Shown here: positions 45,353 to 57,173 of the stretch, piece by piece
Position numbering within the stretch: the stretch's first letter is position 1
Layout of the letters: every line of letters begins with the position of its first letter
Source: Monarcha castaneiventris obscurior
Lineage: Eukaryota; Chordata; Aves; Passeriformes; Monarchidae
NCBI GenBank assembly: GCA_026261815.1
Contig: JAMPIT010000493.1
Span: forward strand, 9,441,501 to 9,505,500
Reading direction: 5' to 3'
Length of the DNA stretch: 64,000 nucleotides
Position numbers and translations under genes: made by a program
The notes under the pieces: model-generated
Databases searched by the model: none
Told to the model about the DNA's origin: nothing
What the model saw: only the letters and a program-made list of their open reading frames with translations

Positions 45353-46747
45353 CTCCAAATACAAATTCCCTATAATTTGATCTGAACCCAAACCCAAGTG
45401 ACACAACAGCACCAGCACCGAGGGGAGGGAAAGCAGAACACGGGCAGGGAAGGAGGAGTTTCCCAACAGCAAGATCAGCTCCTAAGCCCAGCTTTACTCC
45501 CCACTCAACCCCTCAGGAGCTGCAGCCTGAGGGTGAATTCCCAGCGGATGCATCCCAAGCCCGTGGTGCTGACAGGCTCCATCCCTCTCGTGTCCCATCC
45601 CACAGCTCCTGGTCCCAGCCCAGCTCTGCCTCCCACCCACCCCAACAGCCTCACACTGGGGCCAAATTGACCTCGTGGCAAATCCTAGCTGAAATAAGGG
45701 ACCAGCACTAATGAAAGCAATTAGAAACCCAAATTTAAATCCCACAGGTGGCTGGAGATCCCTGTTTTCTGCACTGAAGGACAGGGAATAATATCCTGTA
45801 CAAATATAAAGTGGATTTAGCTGCTGAAAGCTCACAACAGTCTGGCTTTTATTGGCATTCCTCCCTCTCTGCCCTGGTTTCCTCTCCCCCTTTATATTTT
45901 AAGCAGCAGCTCCTTTATTTCTGTCCATATTGGTACCTTATGCTCGCTGCAAATACAGAAAACTCAACTTAGGGCTCCCAGATCTTCCCCCCCAATATTT
46001 TTAAGGAGAAAAGGTCAGAGTATTCCAGTGAACTGACGCACTCTGTCTAATTTATGCAGCAAGAAGCTTAAAATTGTGCGTCATTTGACCATTTTCCATT
46101 TGTTCATGCTGAGATTAAGAGATGGGCTTATTGTCGAGCTTATAGCTGAAATTACAACTAAGAGAAAAAAAGGGTTAGAGGGGATCAGTGGCTGCAGCTG
46201 GGCTGGGATTTACTGCCCAGTCATGGCAGTGGAAATTAGAAAACTTGAACAAAGCTGTTGGGAGGGACTGGGAGGAGCTGAGTGAGTAATTAACCATTCC
46301 AAAGGTGAATGTTTCCAAATAAAACAGGGGAGCCACGGCTGGCTGGGAGCCATCAGAGCTCATTTAATTGCCCAAAAGCATCTGTGACCAGGGAGGGGGT
46401 GCAGCTGCTGAAAAACCCAGCTCCAACCTCCAAAATCAGTGGGAATAAAAAAATTTTCTTGAGGACTCAGCGCATTTTGGACCAATCCCTCACTGCTCTG
46501 CACCTCTCACACGGCAGGAGTTCCACCCCCATCAAAATTCCCTTTCCTCAGGTGCCACTCCAGCTTTTTTATTCCAATAAATTGGATGTTTTCACCACAC
46601 AAATCTCCAATTTCACATTGAATATTCCTGAATTTTGCAGCAGGGCAGGCAAGTCCAGTTAAAAACTGGAGCTGGTCACTGTTTGTCCACCATTTATCCC
46701 AGGAGGTTTTTGGGGTGTTTTCTGCACTTGTGGGCCCACCACCAAAC
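45353..46747. other. Non-coding stretch
   Basis: Unique sequence. 46010-46160 is low in repeats and could be conserved non-coding DNA, but this is untested. No gene recognised. Confidence 0.45.
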
Positions 46748-46996
46748 CCTGTGGTGATAAATCCACCTGGATTGTGATGGAATCACAGAAATTCCTACAG
46801 GAAATGAAGATCAAGATTTTAATAGACCTCCCAGTGCTGATAAATCCACCTGGATTTTGATGGAATCACAGAAATTCCTACAGGAAATTAAGATGCAGAT
46901 CAAGATTTTAAAAGACCTCCCTGTGCTGACAAATCCAACTGGATTTTGATGGAACCACAGAAATTCCAAAAGGAAATGCAGATCAGGATTTTAAAC
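46748..46996. repeat. Tandem triplication, 75-90 bp units
   Basis: Three units starting near 46750, 46832 and 46921 share 'gataaatccacctggatt' / 'gacaaatccaactgg', 'gatggaatcacagaaatt', 'aggaaat' and 'atcaagatttta'. Unit 2 has an extra AAGATGCAG. The third unit is the most diverged. Confidence 0.93.
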
Positions 46997-48118
46997 ATGG
47001 ATCAGATTTTAATTTTAAATTTTAAACAAATGTTAGATTTTATCAAAGTAGGAAATCCAGGAGAATTCTCACATTTCTGATTCCTTCCCATTCTCTATTC
47101 TGTGTATTCCATGAATCCCAAATGGATCCGTATTTACTCGATGGTGGTGAGAAAGAAAGGGAGCAAGAAGGGGAACAAACTTGCCGAGGTTTTCTTGGAA
47201 GAACTGCTGCTATCTTTAGGATTTTCCATTTCCATCTGGGATATTTTCACGGGGCTGCAGGCAGAAGGCTTTTCTGGGAAGGTGAAAAGAAGAACGTTGC
47301 CATCCCAGTGATGGATTTCCACGTGTGGCAAATCCCTAAGACCCCAAGATTGTGCTCAGACTAAATTTATGGATTTTTCACCTCCAAACAGCCTCGCTCC
47401 CTGGTGGAAAAACAAGAAATCTCACGTTCTGACTTTGCAAACGCTCAAAAAGGTGAAAACACACAAAATTCTGGTGCCAGACGCTGCCTGGGACAGCCAG
47501 GGCAGTTATTTTGCTGTTTAGAGGAAGATTTATGATGAAATATCCATTAACAAACTTTACAACTCTGAAAAACACATGACGTTTTCCAGAGCTGGATCAT
47601 TCCTGCCTGGAAGTACCAGAAAAATAGGAAAATGTGGCTGCAGGAGGGAGCAGAGCAGCAACTCAAACACGAGGGAGCTAAACCAGGTCCCCTCAGCGGG
47701 AGGCTGCCAAAACAAGAGCCACGAGGCCGACTTGAAAAAGCAAATAAATTAAATATTGTTTCAAAATCTGTCAGTGAAGAGCGTGTCTGTGGTTGCACCT
47801 CCTGCTCTCGGAGTTTTGTGGGATCTTCCACAATTTTCTCCTTTTTCTTGACGAGCTCTCCCTCAGCTCTGGTTTTAGAGGCTGCAAACTGGGCCAGGAA
47901 CTGCCTGGATCAAGGCAGGGATTCATATTTTAATGAGTTAATAAAACATCAGTTGTTAATTGGCTGCACCCATGGCACCCTGAGAGAGGGGAGACAGGAA
48001 TGCCAGAATTTTAGGGAATACCTGGATTTATATGGGTGAAATCTAAATTGAGATTAAAATCGGAATCTTCAGGACGCGGTGCCCAAAGCTGGCTGTGAGA
48101 TCTGAGTGTGGCATCACA
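46997..48118. other. Non-coding stretch, nothing assignable
   Basis: Unique sequence with no supported gene. Short A/T-rich echoes of the preceding triplication lie at 46997-47045. Confidence 0.5.
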
Positions 48119-49190
48119 GAGGAACGGGATTTAATCCTGAATCCCGATCCAGAGCAATGGGATTTCATCCTCAATCCCGATCCAGAGCAATGGGATTTCA
48201 TCCTCAATTCCAATCCAAAGCAACGGGTGGGATTTCATTGTGAATGCCTATTCAAAGGAACGGGATTTTGTTCTGAATTCCAATCCAGAGCAATGGGATT
48301 TCACTCTGAATCCCAATCCAAAGGAATAGGATTTCATTGTGAATCCCAATCCCGAGGAACGGGATTTCATTCTGAATCCCAGTCCAGAAGAACAGGATTT
48401 TTTTCTGAATCCCAATCCAAAGGAACGGGATTTCATTCTGAATCCCAATCCAGAGGAGCAGGATTCTGTTCTGAATTCCAATACATAGGTGTGGGATTTC
48501 ATTCACACTTTCAATCCATAGGTATGGGATTTCATTCTGAATTCCAATCCAGAGGAATGGGATTTCATTCTGAATCCAAATCCAGAGGAATGGGATTTCA
48601 TTCTGAATCCAAATCCAGAGGAATGGGATTTCATTCTGAATCCAAATCCAGAGGAATGGGATTTAATCCTCAGTTCCAATCCAAAGTAATGGGTGGGATT
48701 TCATTCTGAATCCCAATCCAGAAGAACAGGATTTTGCTCTGAATCCCAATCCAAAGAAATAGGATTTCACTCTGAATCCCATTCCAGAGCAATGGGATTT
48801 CACTCTGAATCCCAATCCAGAGCAATGGGATTTCACTCTGAATCCTAATGCAAAGGAATAGGATTTCATTGTGAGTCCCAATGCAAAGGAATGGGATTTC
48901 ACTCTGAATCCCAATCCAGAGGAACGGGATTTCATTCTGAATCCCAATGCAAAGGAATGGGATTTTGTTCTGAATTCCAATACGTAGGTATGGGATTTCA
49001 TTCACACTTTCAATCCATAGGTATGGGATTTCACTCTGAATCCCAATCCAGAGCAATGGGATTTCACTCTGAATCCCAGTCCTGAGGAATGGGATTTCAC
49101 TCTGAATCCTAATGCAAAGGAATGGGATTTCACTCTGAATCCCAATCCAGAGCAATGGGATTTCATTCAGAATCCCAGTGCAAAGCAATT
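48119..49190. repeat. 33-bp minisatellite, about 32 units
   Basis: Unit built from TGGGATTTCATTCTG and AATCCCAATCCAGAGGAA. The 33-bp period is a multiple of three, so an 11-residue pattern (GFHSESQSRGM-like) runs for about 200 codons in one plus frame, with matching minus frames. A stop near 48688 and several 1-4-bp slips break it. A rare variant block (CACACTTTCAATCCATAGG) occurs at 48504 and 49003, showing duplication of about 15 units. No start context, signal or domain supports coding. Confidence 0.95.
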
Positions 49191-49218
49191 ATCTGACAAC
49201 CTCCCAACCTCCAGGATC

Positions 49219-49389
49219 TGGAGGGAATTTTAGCCCATTTTGAAGTGGCAGCCTGAGACAGCCACAAATCATTATTGCATAATAAAATTAAAAATCAGAA
49301 TAAAATAAAAAATTATCCAGGAGAGCATTTTCCTCCTGTATCCCTCCAAGTGCTGCCAGAAGCAGGAATTTAATCCAGGGGTCTCCAGC
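49219..49389 (+). repeat. Dispersed repeat family 3, copy 1
   Basis: About 170 bp that reappears in direct orientation at 53060-53231. Shared blocks: 'ggagggaatttta', 'tttgaagtggca', 'tgagaca', 'gaataaaataaaaa', 'ttatccaggagagcattt', 'cctccaagtgctgccagaa' and 'ggaatttaatccagg'. No ends typical of a known element are visible. Confidence 0.85.
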
Positions 49390-52300
49390 ATCCTCAGTGT
49401 TGGACAACCTTTACTCCAGCTCAAAAATAGGATGGGACCTCTCCTGAAAGCCACACTTGGAGCAATTTTATTTCCATTCCAAGAGCACAGGTAGAACAAT
49501 AAGAAAATGAGGCAACACAAAAGCAGGATGAAAACATAAGAAAACAGGGTAACAAAAAGCGAGGATGCAGCAGCTCAGATAAACCTGGATCTGTTTAAAG
49601 CTGATTTTTCCAACCTGAAGAACCTGACAGCATCCCTATGCTCGTGTTTATTCCCATCTCCAGGCCGATTCCCAAAGCTTCTGTCAGACAGAAAAAGTTT
49701 CAGGGAGCTTAAGAGGAAAATGCGTTTAGCCCTGGCTGCAGGAAGGCAAAGCAGATAAACTTCAGCCTCTCAACTCGTGGAGGTTTCAAATGTGATTATG
49801 CTGTGAAACACACTGGGCCAATTTTCCAGCTCCGGCAAACGTATTAAATGTCATTGTCTTTCTAAGAAGAAAGGATCTATTCTATTTTCTTTTTCCTTTA
49901 TGGCCTGAGGAAGATTAAAGGTAATCTCACTAAATCCTCAATCACCCCACAGGATACGTTTATTTTTTGGACGTGGCTGTGTCATTCAGAACATCGCATT
50001 CCCTAACACAGAGGGTTGGGTTATCCCTCCCTGCTTTTTGTCCCTTCAAACCCTGGTTTTGCCACCCAGTTTAAATCTGGTTTTAAACCCAGGGTGGCCT
50101 CAGCCCTCCCATTTTACTTTAAAACACCTCAGAAAGGCCAAATCTGAGGGGTTTCCTTGCTGCTTGGGCTGCTGGAGAAAAAGCCAAGTTCAGCTTTGCT
50201 GAGTTGGATTCATTTCCCTGCTCCCCCTCTGCTCTCTCCCACCTCCCGTTATTAAAATAAAAACCAAATAAAAATCAAACTCAGCCCCTCCACAAACAGG
50301 TGGGGAGAAAAAAAAAATACTAAAGAGAAACTCTTTGGCTCCATGAAATGCAGCTTCTTCAGGAAGAACAAAGATAAAACTTGCTGGAAGTGCCTGGATC
50401 AGGGGCCAGCACGGGGAATTCCGTGGGGAATTCACTGGCTCTGTGGTCATCTGTCAAAAGGAGGTGGCAGGAGTGGGGTTTGTGCCAAATTCAGATTATT
50501 TCAGGCCTGGAGTTGCTGGGGACAAGTCACAAACCCTCAGAGCCCTGCTGAGAGCTCAGATTAACCCAAGGGAAAGAGGCCAATTGCTCCCAGGTCATCA
50601 TTCCCCATCCCAGGAGCACCACAGGGACTCCTCTGGGATTTGGGGCCCAGAAAACTGTGAGGGGTCTTGAATTCCCATAAAAGCCCTTTAGCTGTTCCCT
50701 CCTGCCCTGCTCACTTTGGGGTTTGGGTGGCTTCTGAAAGCAGCAGTGAAATGAGAGCTTGAGAAGAGATTTTCACCTCCAGAGGGACATTCCCACCTGG
50801 CCAGAGGCTCCTGTTTGGGGGATTTGGGAAGATCACAAAGCTTCACCCCAGAACTGTCACTGCACCCACCCCATCGTGGATTTAAAGGCTCAGGATGGGT
50901 TTAGGGCAGGCTCAGCCTCTGCCAGGATGAATCTGATGCAAAATTAACCCAGTGGGTCCAAAAAGCTCCATAAAACCAGAGTGTCCATAAAATAACACAA
51001 CAAATAAGACAAAAAATGACAATATTAGGGAATAAACCATGCCAAGACAGGAGGTCTGAACCCCTCAGAGCTGAAGTTGTGGCCTTTCCCACCAGATTTT
51101 CTTTGAATGGAAACCCCAGAATTTATTTCCAAGCTCTACTAAAGACACTGCTCTAAAATTGACCAAGAGGAAAAGGATTTTTTTTTCCCAGAATTTTCTC
51201 ATTTAAAGGGATCAAATCCCAGCAATCTGTGACATCCATCAGAGCCCCAACGATGCCTATAACTTTTGAATAAAAGAGCAAATCTGAGTTGCACAAACAA
51301 CATTTAAAGGAGGGGTTTCAAAGCAGAAGGGAAAAATTCTGCCCTCCCACCTTTACCATGGGAAATTATCCCTGGGGGGTTAAAGCACAACTTGAATTTC
51401 AATTTTGCTTTCAATCTTCCCCCAAGTGTCCAGAAGTTCCTCTTTCAACAGGTGGGATGTTTACCTGAGTGATGATGGCACAATTACTGCTGGCTTCTAA
51501 TTAGGAATTAACGACCCCAATGATCCTGAGGCAGGGCTAATGCCACGGGTTGGGAGTCTGGCACCAAGCCCAGGCACTGCCCTCAACAAAAAGCACCCAG
51601 CACTCCAAAACCACCTCGAATCGTTTCAACCAGCATGCTACAAAGTCGATTCTGATGATTTAATTGGGAATGATGTTTAATAGGAGGCTGGTTTTGCAAT
51701 TACCATTAAAGCCAAAGGTCCCTTTTGCTTTCGGAGCCCTTTTGCTAATGGTGTTCCCTTGGATCACTGCCTTTTTATCAGCTGGGTTTTTATGAGGCTC
51801 ACAGGGCCCAATTTGATGTTCCCAGGTATTTCCAACAGAACACACTGTTCATTGTTCAAAAGTAATATTATTAGAAATGGGGCTGAAAACATCGTGTTAT
51901 CATTTTTTTTGTTGTTGTTGTTGTTCCAGAATTAGAGGCTTCAGATTCTCTGTATCTGATATTACTCAACAACTTTGGGAACTTTAAAAGATATTTAATG
52001 GACAACTGGTTTCAGATTCCAAGTTTTGGCTCCAAAATTCAGCATCCTCTGCTCTGATCCATCCCTGGGTTGCATGAAAACCCAGGCACTGCTCATGTCA
52101 CCCCTGCCCCACCCAGAGCAAATCTCTGCAGATTTTGGGGAATCCTAAAATATCCTGAGCTGGCCAGGATCCACAAGGATCATCAAAGCCCAATTCCTGC
52201 CCAGGGCACCCCCCAAAATCCCACCAGCTGCTGTAAAAGGCAGCATCACCTCGTTGAAATTAATAATAATTCATTAATAGTGATAACCTCACCTCCCTTA

Positions 52301-53059
52301 ATGCTTTTGTTAATAATTATTGCTCTGAGCGTGAAGAAAATAATTCTTTTCTCTGTATTTTAGCTGCAGCTTGGCAGTGGATAATGGCAACTGGGAAAAG
52401 TCACTTTATTTCCCATATTTCCCATCCCAATCCTGGCACGGGGCGGGGGCAAAGTGAGATTTCTCTCCTTGCTGCTTCAGAGACTTTGCTTTTCTCAAAC
52501 TGGGAATTTCTTTTCCCACTGAGCTGGGGTCCAGTGAAACCTGAGGAGCTCAGGGAGGGCATTCCCAGGCATCAGGCAGAAGAGGGGAACGAGTGAAACC
52601 CCAAGGAGGAAAATTCCCTCCCATGTGCATTCTATCCTGCACTTCTATCCTGTTTTGTGGCTGCAAAATTCCCTTAATTTACAATTCCCTGGTGCTCAGA
52701 CCAACATCTCCCTGATAAAACTCACAGAGGTCTCATCCTCAGCAGCATTTTCCTCTCTCCAAAATCAAAACCAAACGATTCCAGCATTCCCTGCTCCATC
52801 CCATGGATTCCAGGGCTCCTCCAGAACTCCAGGCCCGAGGTTTTCAGGGCCCACCTGAGCTGGTGCTTTGTGCCTTTCCCGCTCTCCAAACTCTTCACTT
52901 CCAGCTGGAATTTCTTGCCTCATCCTGATATTTGCCCTCCCTGATTGTTCTGGCAGCCTGAGGGCACCAAGGGGTTCTGCTCAGGTGGCTGCAGCAGGGA
53001 TTTGCTTTTGGCTCCTGCTGCAGGAAATCCAGAACTGAAGAGGAAAAAAAAAACCCTTC
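49390..53059. other. Non-coding stretch, nothing assignable
   Basis: About 3.7 kb of unique sequence. Only a GTT run (51911-51925) stands out. No gene, RNA or repeat family recognised. Confidence 0.5.
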
Positions 53060-53231
53060 ATGGAGGGAATTTTATCCAGATTTGAAGTGGCAATGTGAGA
53101 CAGACACTAATTATTTTTGCCTCGTGAAATTAATCATTCGAATAAAATAAAAACTTATCCAGGAGAGCATTTCTCTCCTGGAGGCCTCCAAGTGCTGCCA
53201 GAACAAGGAATTTAATCCAGGTGTCTCCAGG
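53060..53231 (+). repeat. Dispersed repeat family 3, copy 2
   Basis: Direct-orientation partner of 49219-49389. The middle third differs most. Homology stops at 'gtctccag' in both copies. Confidence 0.85.
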
Positions 53232-56200
53232 CGCTGAATGCACCTGAATTTTTACTGCAATTTCTGCCTTGATGACAAGTTCTGCCTTTGGCTGTTAGAG
53301 AGAAAATGTGGATTATTGGGGAAAGAAAAGGAAAGAAGGAAAAGGAGCAAAATTGGTGCCTTTTGTCCAACATTCCCACGTGGGTCACCTGCACTGCTTT
53401 GTGCTGGGTCAGCCCCAGAGCAGCTCTGCCCCAAGGATCCCAAAGTGGGGCTCAAAAATCAGCCCCACTCATTGAAATAATCCCAATTCCCCTCTCCAGG
53501 CTCTCACAGGTCCCTGTGCAGAGCCAGGATTTTTGGCCATTTCAGGATTAAGGTTGAAAAAGATGCCAAAGGTTGGAATCCTGCTCGGAGCTGAAGTGAA
53601 ATCTCAGCAAAAAAGCTGCTTTAGCAGACTCATGGCTGCCTTCCTATTTATCTTTCTTCTTTATTAAAAAACCCAACTAATAAAATAAAAGGCAGCTCTC
53701 GGAGACTTTGAGCAGAGGAAAGGAAGCTGAATTCAGCCACTGCTGCCCAAACTGATGAGATCTTTGGAAGAGAATCCCAGATGTCAGCAAAAAACTCATT
53801 TGCCCAGTCCAAGTGAGAAGGCAATTTCTTCCTTTTGTTTTTTTGGAATAAAAACAAGCCAAGGATGGCAAGATTGTGGAGAAGAGACAGAAAACACAAC
53901 AGAAAAAGGAAACAAAAATAAGATTGTGAGGATGGAGGAAAGAAAAGGTGGCAGCAGATAAGGAACTGAGAGTGAAAGAATTACAGCTTGGGAAAACAGG
54001 AGCTGGGATCCAGCTCCGTGTGCTGGAATCAAAAAATTTGGGAAAAACAAGGGTAAAATTTGGGAAGAACAAAGGAAAGGTGTGGAAGTGGCCAGGATGT
54101 GCTGCTCAGGAGGGATCCAGGCTCTCAGCCTTGAGGGCCAGGAGGCTTTTCCACCCTCAAATCTCACCCCTGCCCTTTTCCCAGAAGGTGAAGTTCTATC
54201 CCCATGGCAAACCCCGTTTGATTCTGGCTGGAAATGCCTCGGTGTGGATCAGCTATGAGTTACTTTTTATGGTAAAACCCTGTCAGGAAATGCCTTCAGC
54301 CCCCATTCCAGAGCCAATCCTGGCGACTTTCCAATTCCCAGGTGGAATATTTGCATCCCTGTAGAAGAATATCCCAGTTTAAGTGATAAGGGATGCTGCA
54401 CTCACCCCAAATCCATTTCTGAACCCTCCACTGCTCTAAAACCTCACAAACTCCCATCTGTGGAGACCCTCAGTGAAAATTTAATAACAAAGCTGTGAGA
54501 GCAACGATTTTAGTGTTTGGTCACAGAAGAAAAGTTCAGATTCCAAAAAAAAAATAGGAAACCATTTGCAAAGGAGCACTGAGCCCCTGCAAGCAGAGCA
54601 GCACGAGCTGCTCCCCGTTTGGAGCCATCCTGGCTGCTCAGAACAGGCAGAAAATGCTGATTTTCCATCTTAATTCTGATGGTGTTGTAGTCTGGTATCA
54701 GTTAGGGAAGAAGCTGGAAGAAAACAAATCAAAACCAAGTCGAAAAATCAATTTTAACCTTCCAAAAACAGCAAGAACCCTCCAGAGCAGTTAGCTGGCC
54801 ACAAGCCTGCTATTAAATTAATAATTAGAATCCCCAGAATAATTAGTCTGGCGGAGTCTCAGATGTTGTTTTTAGATTTCTCTGAGTTCCTACATGGTTG
54901 GATTAACCCAAACCTCATCCCAGCAGATCAAATTCCCAGCTCATTTCACCTCCAGGAAGGGAGAGGAGGAGAAGAAGAATCACCTGTAACCTGTCAAGAA
55001 GAATCCAGGATGGGAGTAGAAATCAAGAACAAAGTTGTAATTTTATAAAGAAATAAAACTGATGACGTAAAATCTTTATTATAATATTTTCTATTCTTAT
55101 TTATATAAATTTAGTTAGCTAGAAACGATTCTGTAGATTTTATAAAGAACTAGAAACGATATCACATAAATTGCTTTTTGGCAAGTCGGTCATGGCTTCA
55201 TTCTCTGGGAAAATTAAAGATTGAGAACCAAAAATGTCTGTTGGTATGAGGAGAAAAAAAAGAGCTGAAGATGCCCCTGCAGACATCCCAAACTGGCTCT
55301 TTTTTAACCCTCTGCACCAAGGTTTGTTCCCTCCCTCCCAGAGCCATGAACCCCAATAAACACAGAAAATGCAGCAGCTCCCAGCAGAGCTCCACGCCCC
55401 CATCAATATTTTATGGAGGCACAATTGCTGCTTCATTCAGGAAATGATCTGATCCCATCAAAGGCTGAATAAGAGCTGGGAGTAGAGACAGAGCTGGGCA
55501 AGCCAAGCAATTACTCTGTCAGCTGCACCCCCAGAACTTTACAAATTGCTGCTTTTGTTTGCCCATTTGTTAATTTCACACCAAAAAGGGCTCAGAGATT
55601 CTTTCCTTGTGGTTCTCTCCGGGCTGGGGATTTTAAGCAGCCTCTGGGATGGCAGGAGGAGGCAATTTTAACTCCTTTACCAGCTTTTTACCTCAATATC
55701 ACTGATAAATCAGTGATTATTGTATCAAGTAATCTCCAACAGAATCATTCCAGATATCTCGTGCAGCTCAGCCCATTTTATGACATCAATTTTCAGAGTT
55801 TTTCCCTCAGTTTTGGCTCTTGCCTGCAGGTGACCTCAGCCTTTTGGGAGGGCTGTGGTAGAGCAATTCCCTGCTCTGCTTCCACAAAGATTTCCCTGCT
55901 CACTTGGGGCAGGAGTGGCTGAATTCATTTTGCTCTCCTGTGCTTGAAGTCTTTTAAAGCTGCTTTTTATTTTATTAATTGGAATTTATATTTTTTTAAA
56001 AATAAAAGCATCTTCTGCTTCCTGGAAGGTTTTTCCTTAACTGAGTGCACTCCTGGAATTTGTGGGGTGGGAGATTCCAGCCGATGCAGAATTGCCTCCC
56101 TCCCCTACAGCAGCACCCAGGAGCAGAATGAGAGGTTTTTATGTCAGGTTCATCCTGATTTAAATAAAAACTCATCCTCAGGGTTGTGCTGCTGCCATCA

Positions 56201-56267
56201 CAGCACGGGGGCTTTTCCTCCTTCTGCCTCTGGCCCTCCCCAGGGGACTTTTCCAGAGGGAATTTGT
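53232..56267. other. Non-coding stretch, nothing assignable
   Basis: About 3 kb of unique sequence. Open frames up to about 138 codons overlap on both strands and show no domain. Confidence 0.5.
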
Positions 56268-56275
56268 TGTGTTCC

Positions 56276-56600
56276 TGTAAGGTTCTGGTGTGTAGGGACA
56301 GACAGAGACAGGAGATCTCTGGAGCTGCTCTTAGAGCATGAGATTTATTGATGAGGGCGTGGGTGTGAGGGAGCTGCTGGGAGCTGCCAGACACAGCTCG
56401 AAGCAGCTCAGAGAAATAAAGGTAAAGAAGCAGTGAAGAGAGTAAGAGCAAGAGAGCAAGGGCAAGAGAGCGAGTTCCCGTTTGCAGAATAAATTGTCTT
56501 TTGTGCTGAATATTCTAATTTCCATGAACCAATCTAGAACAAGCTACAAATCTTACAACATTTACACACAGCCTATAGGAATCATTGCATTACCATGCTG
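56276..56600 (-). mobile_element. Solo LTR, about 325 bp, ERVK-like
   Basis: Plus strand begins TGTAAGGTTCTGG, so the minus-strand LTR ends CCTTACA. Minus-strand AATAAA lies at plus-strand 56344-56349, about 70 bp from that end. A direct repeat TGTTCC flanks the element (56270-56275 and 56601-56606), and the match extends to 8 bp (TGTGTTCC). A 6-bp duplication fits class II elements. The far terminus does not show the expected CA on the plus strand, so the 5' end of the LTR is mutated or my boundary is a few bases off. Confidence 0.68.
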
Positions 56601-56602
56601 TG

Positions 56603-57173
56603 TTCCATCACCCAGCATTCCCAAATCCATTTTTATGAGGAATCCAGGACAGCAACAGGCAGGATTTCACATGCCATTCCTTGGACCACAGGGTGATTTT
56701 TATTTTTAATTTGCTTAAATAAAACACTTGGAAAACTCAAACAGGTGAATTCCTCTTCCCTCTCTCTCAATTTCCCTACTTCTAAGCTACTGAGGCAATG
56801 GACAAAGCAGGGGCCGGGCTCTATAATTAAAGTTTTTAACATAATCAAGAGCTCGAGTAATGGACAGTGCCCCCAGCAGGATGAGCTGCACCAGGGGTCA
56901 CTTCTGACAGGGCAGGAGCAAAGAGTTTTCCATCCTCACCCAGCATTCCCAAATCCATTTTTATGAGGAATTTTTATGGAACAGGCAGGATTTCACAGGC
57001 AGCTCCCTGGACCACAGGTTGGTTTTTTTTTGCTTAGACAAAACACTCAAAAAGGTGTTTAAAAGCTCAAAAAGGTGAATTCCTCTTCCCAGCCTCTCAA
57101 TTTCCCTACTTTTAAGCTACTGACAATGGACAAAGCAGGGGTCAGGCTCTATAATTAAAGTTATTTAAAACAA
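56603..57173. repeat. Direct duplication of about 240 bp
   Basis: Copy 1 (56603-56845) and copy 2 (56926-57173) share 'cacccagcattcccaaatcc', 'ggcaggatttcaca', 'ccctggaccacagg' / 'ccttggaccacaggg', 'caggtgaattcctcttccc', 'tctcaatttccctactt' and 'ctctataattaaagtt'. About 80 bp of unrelated sequence separates them. Internal differences include a small AAAAGGTG-containing insertion in copy 2. Confidence 0.93.
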
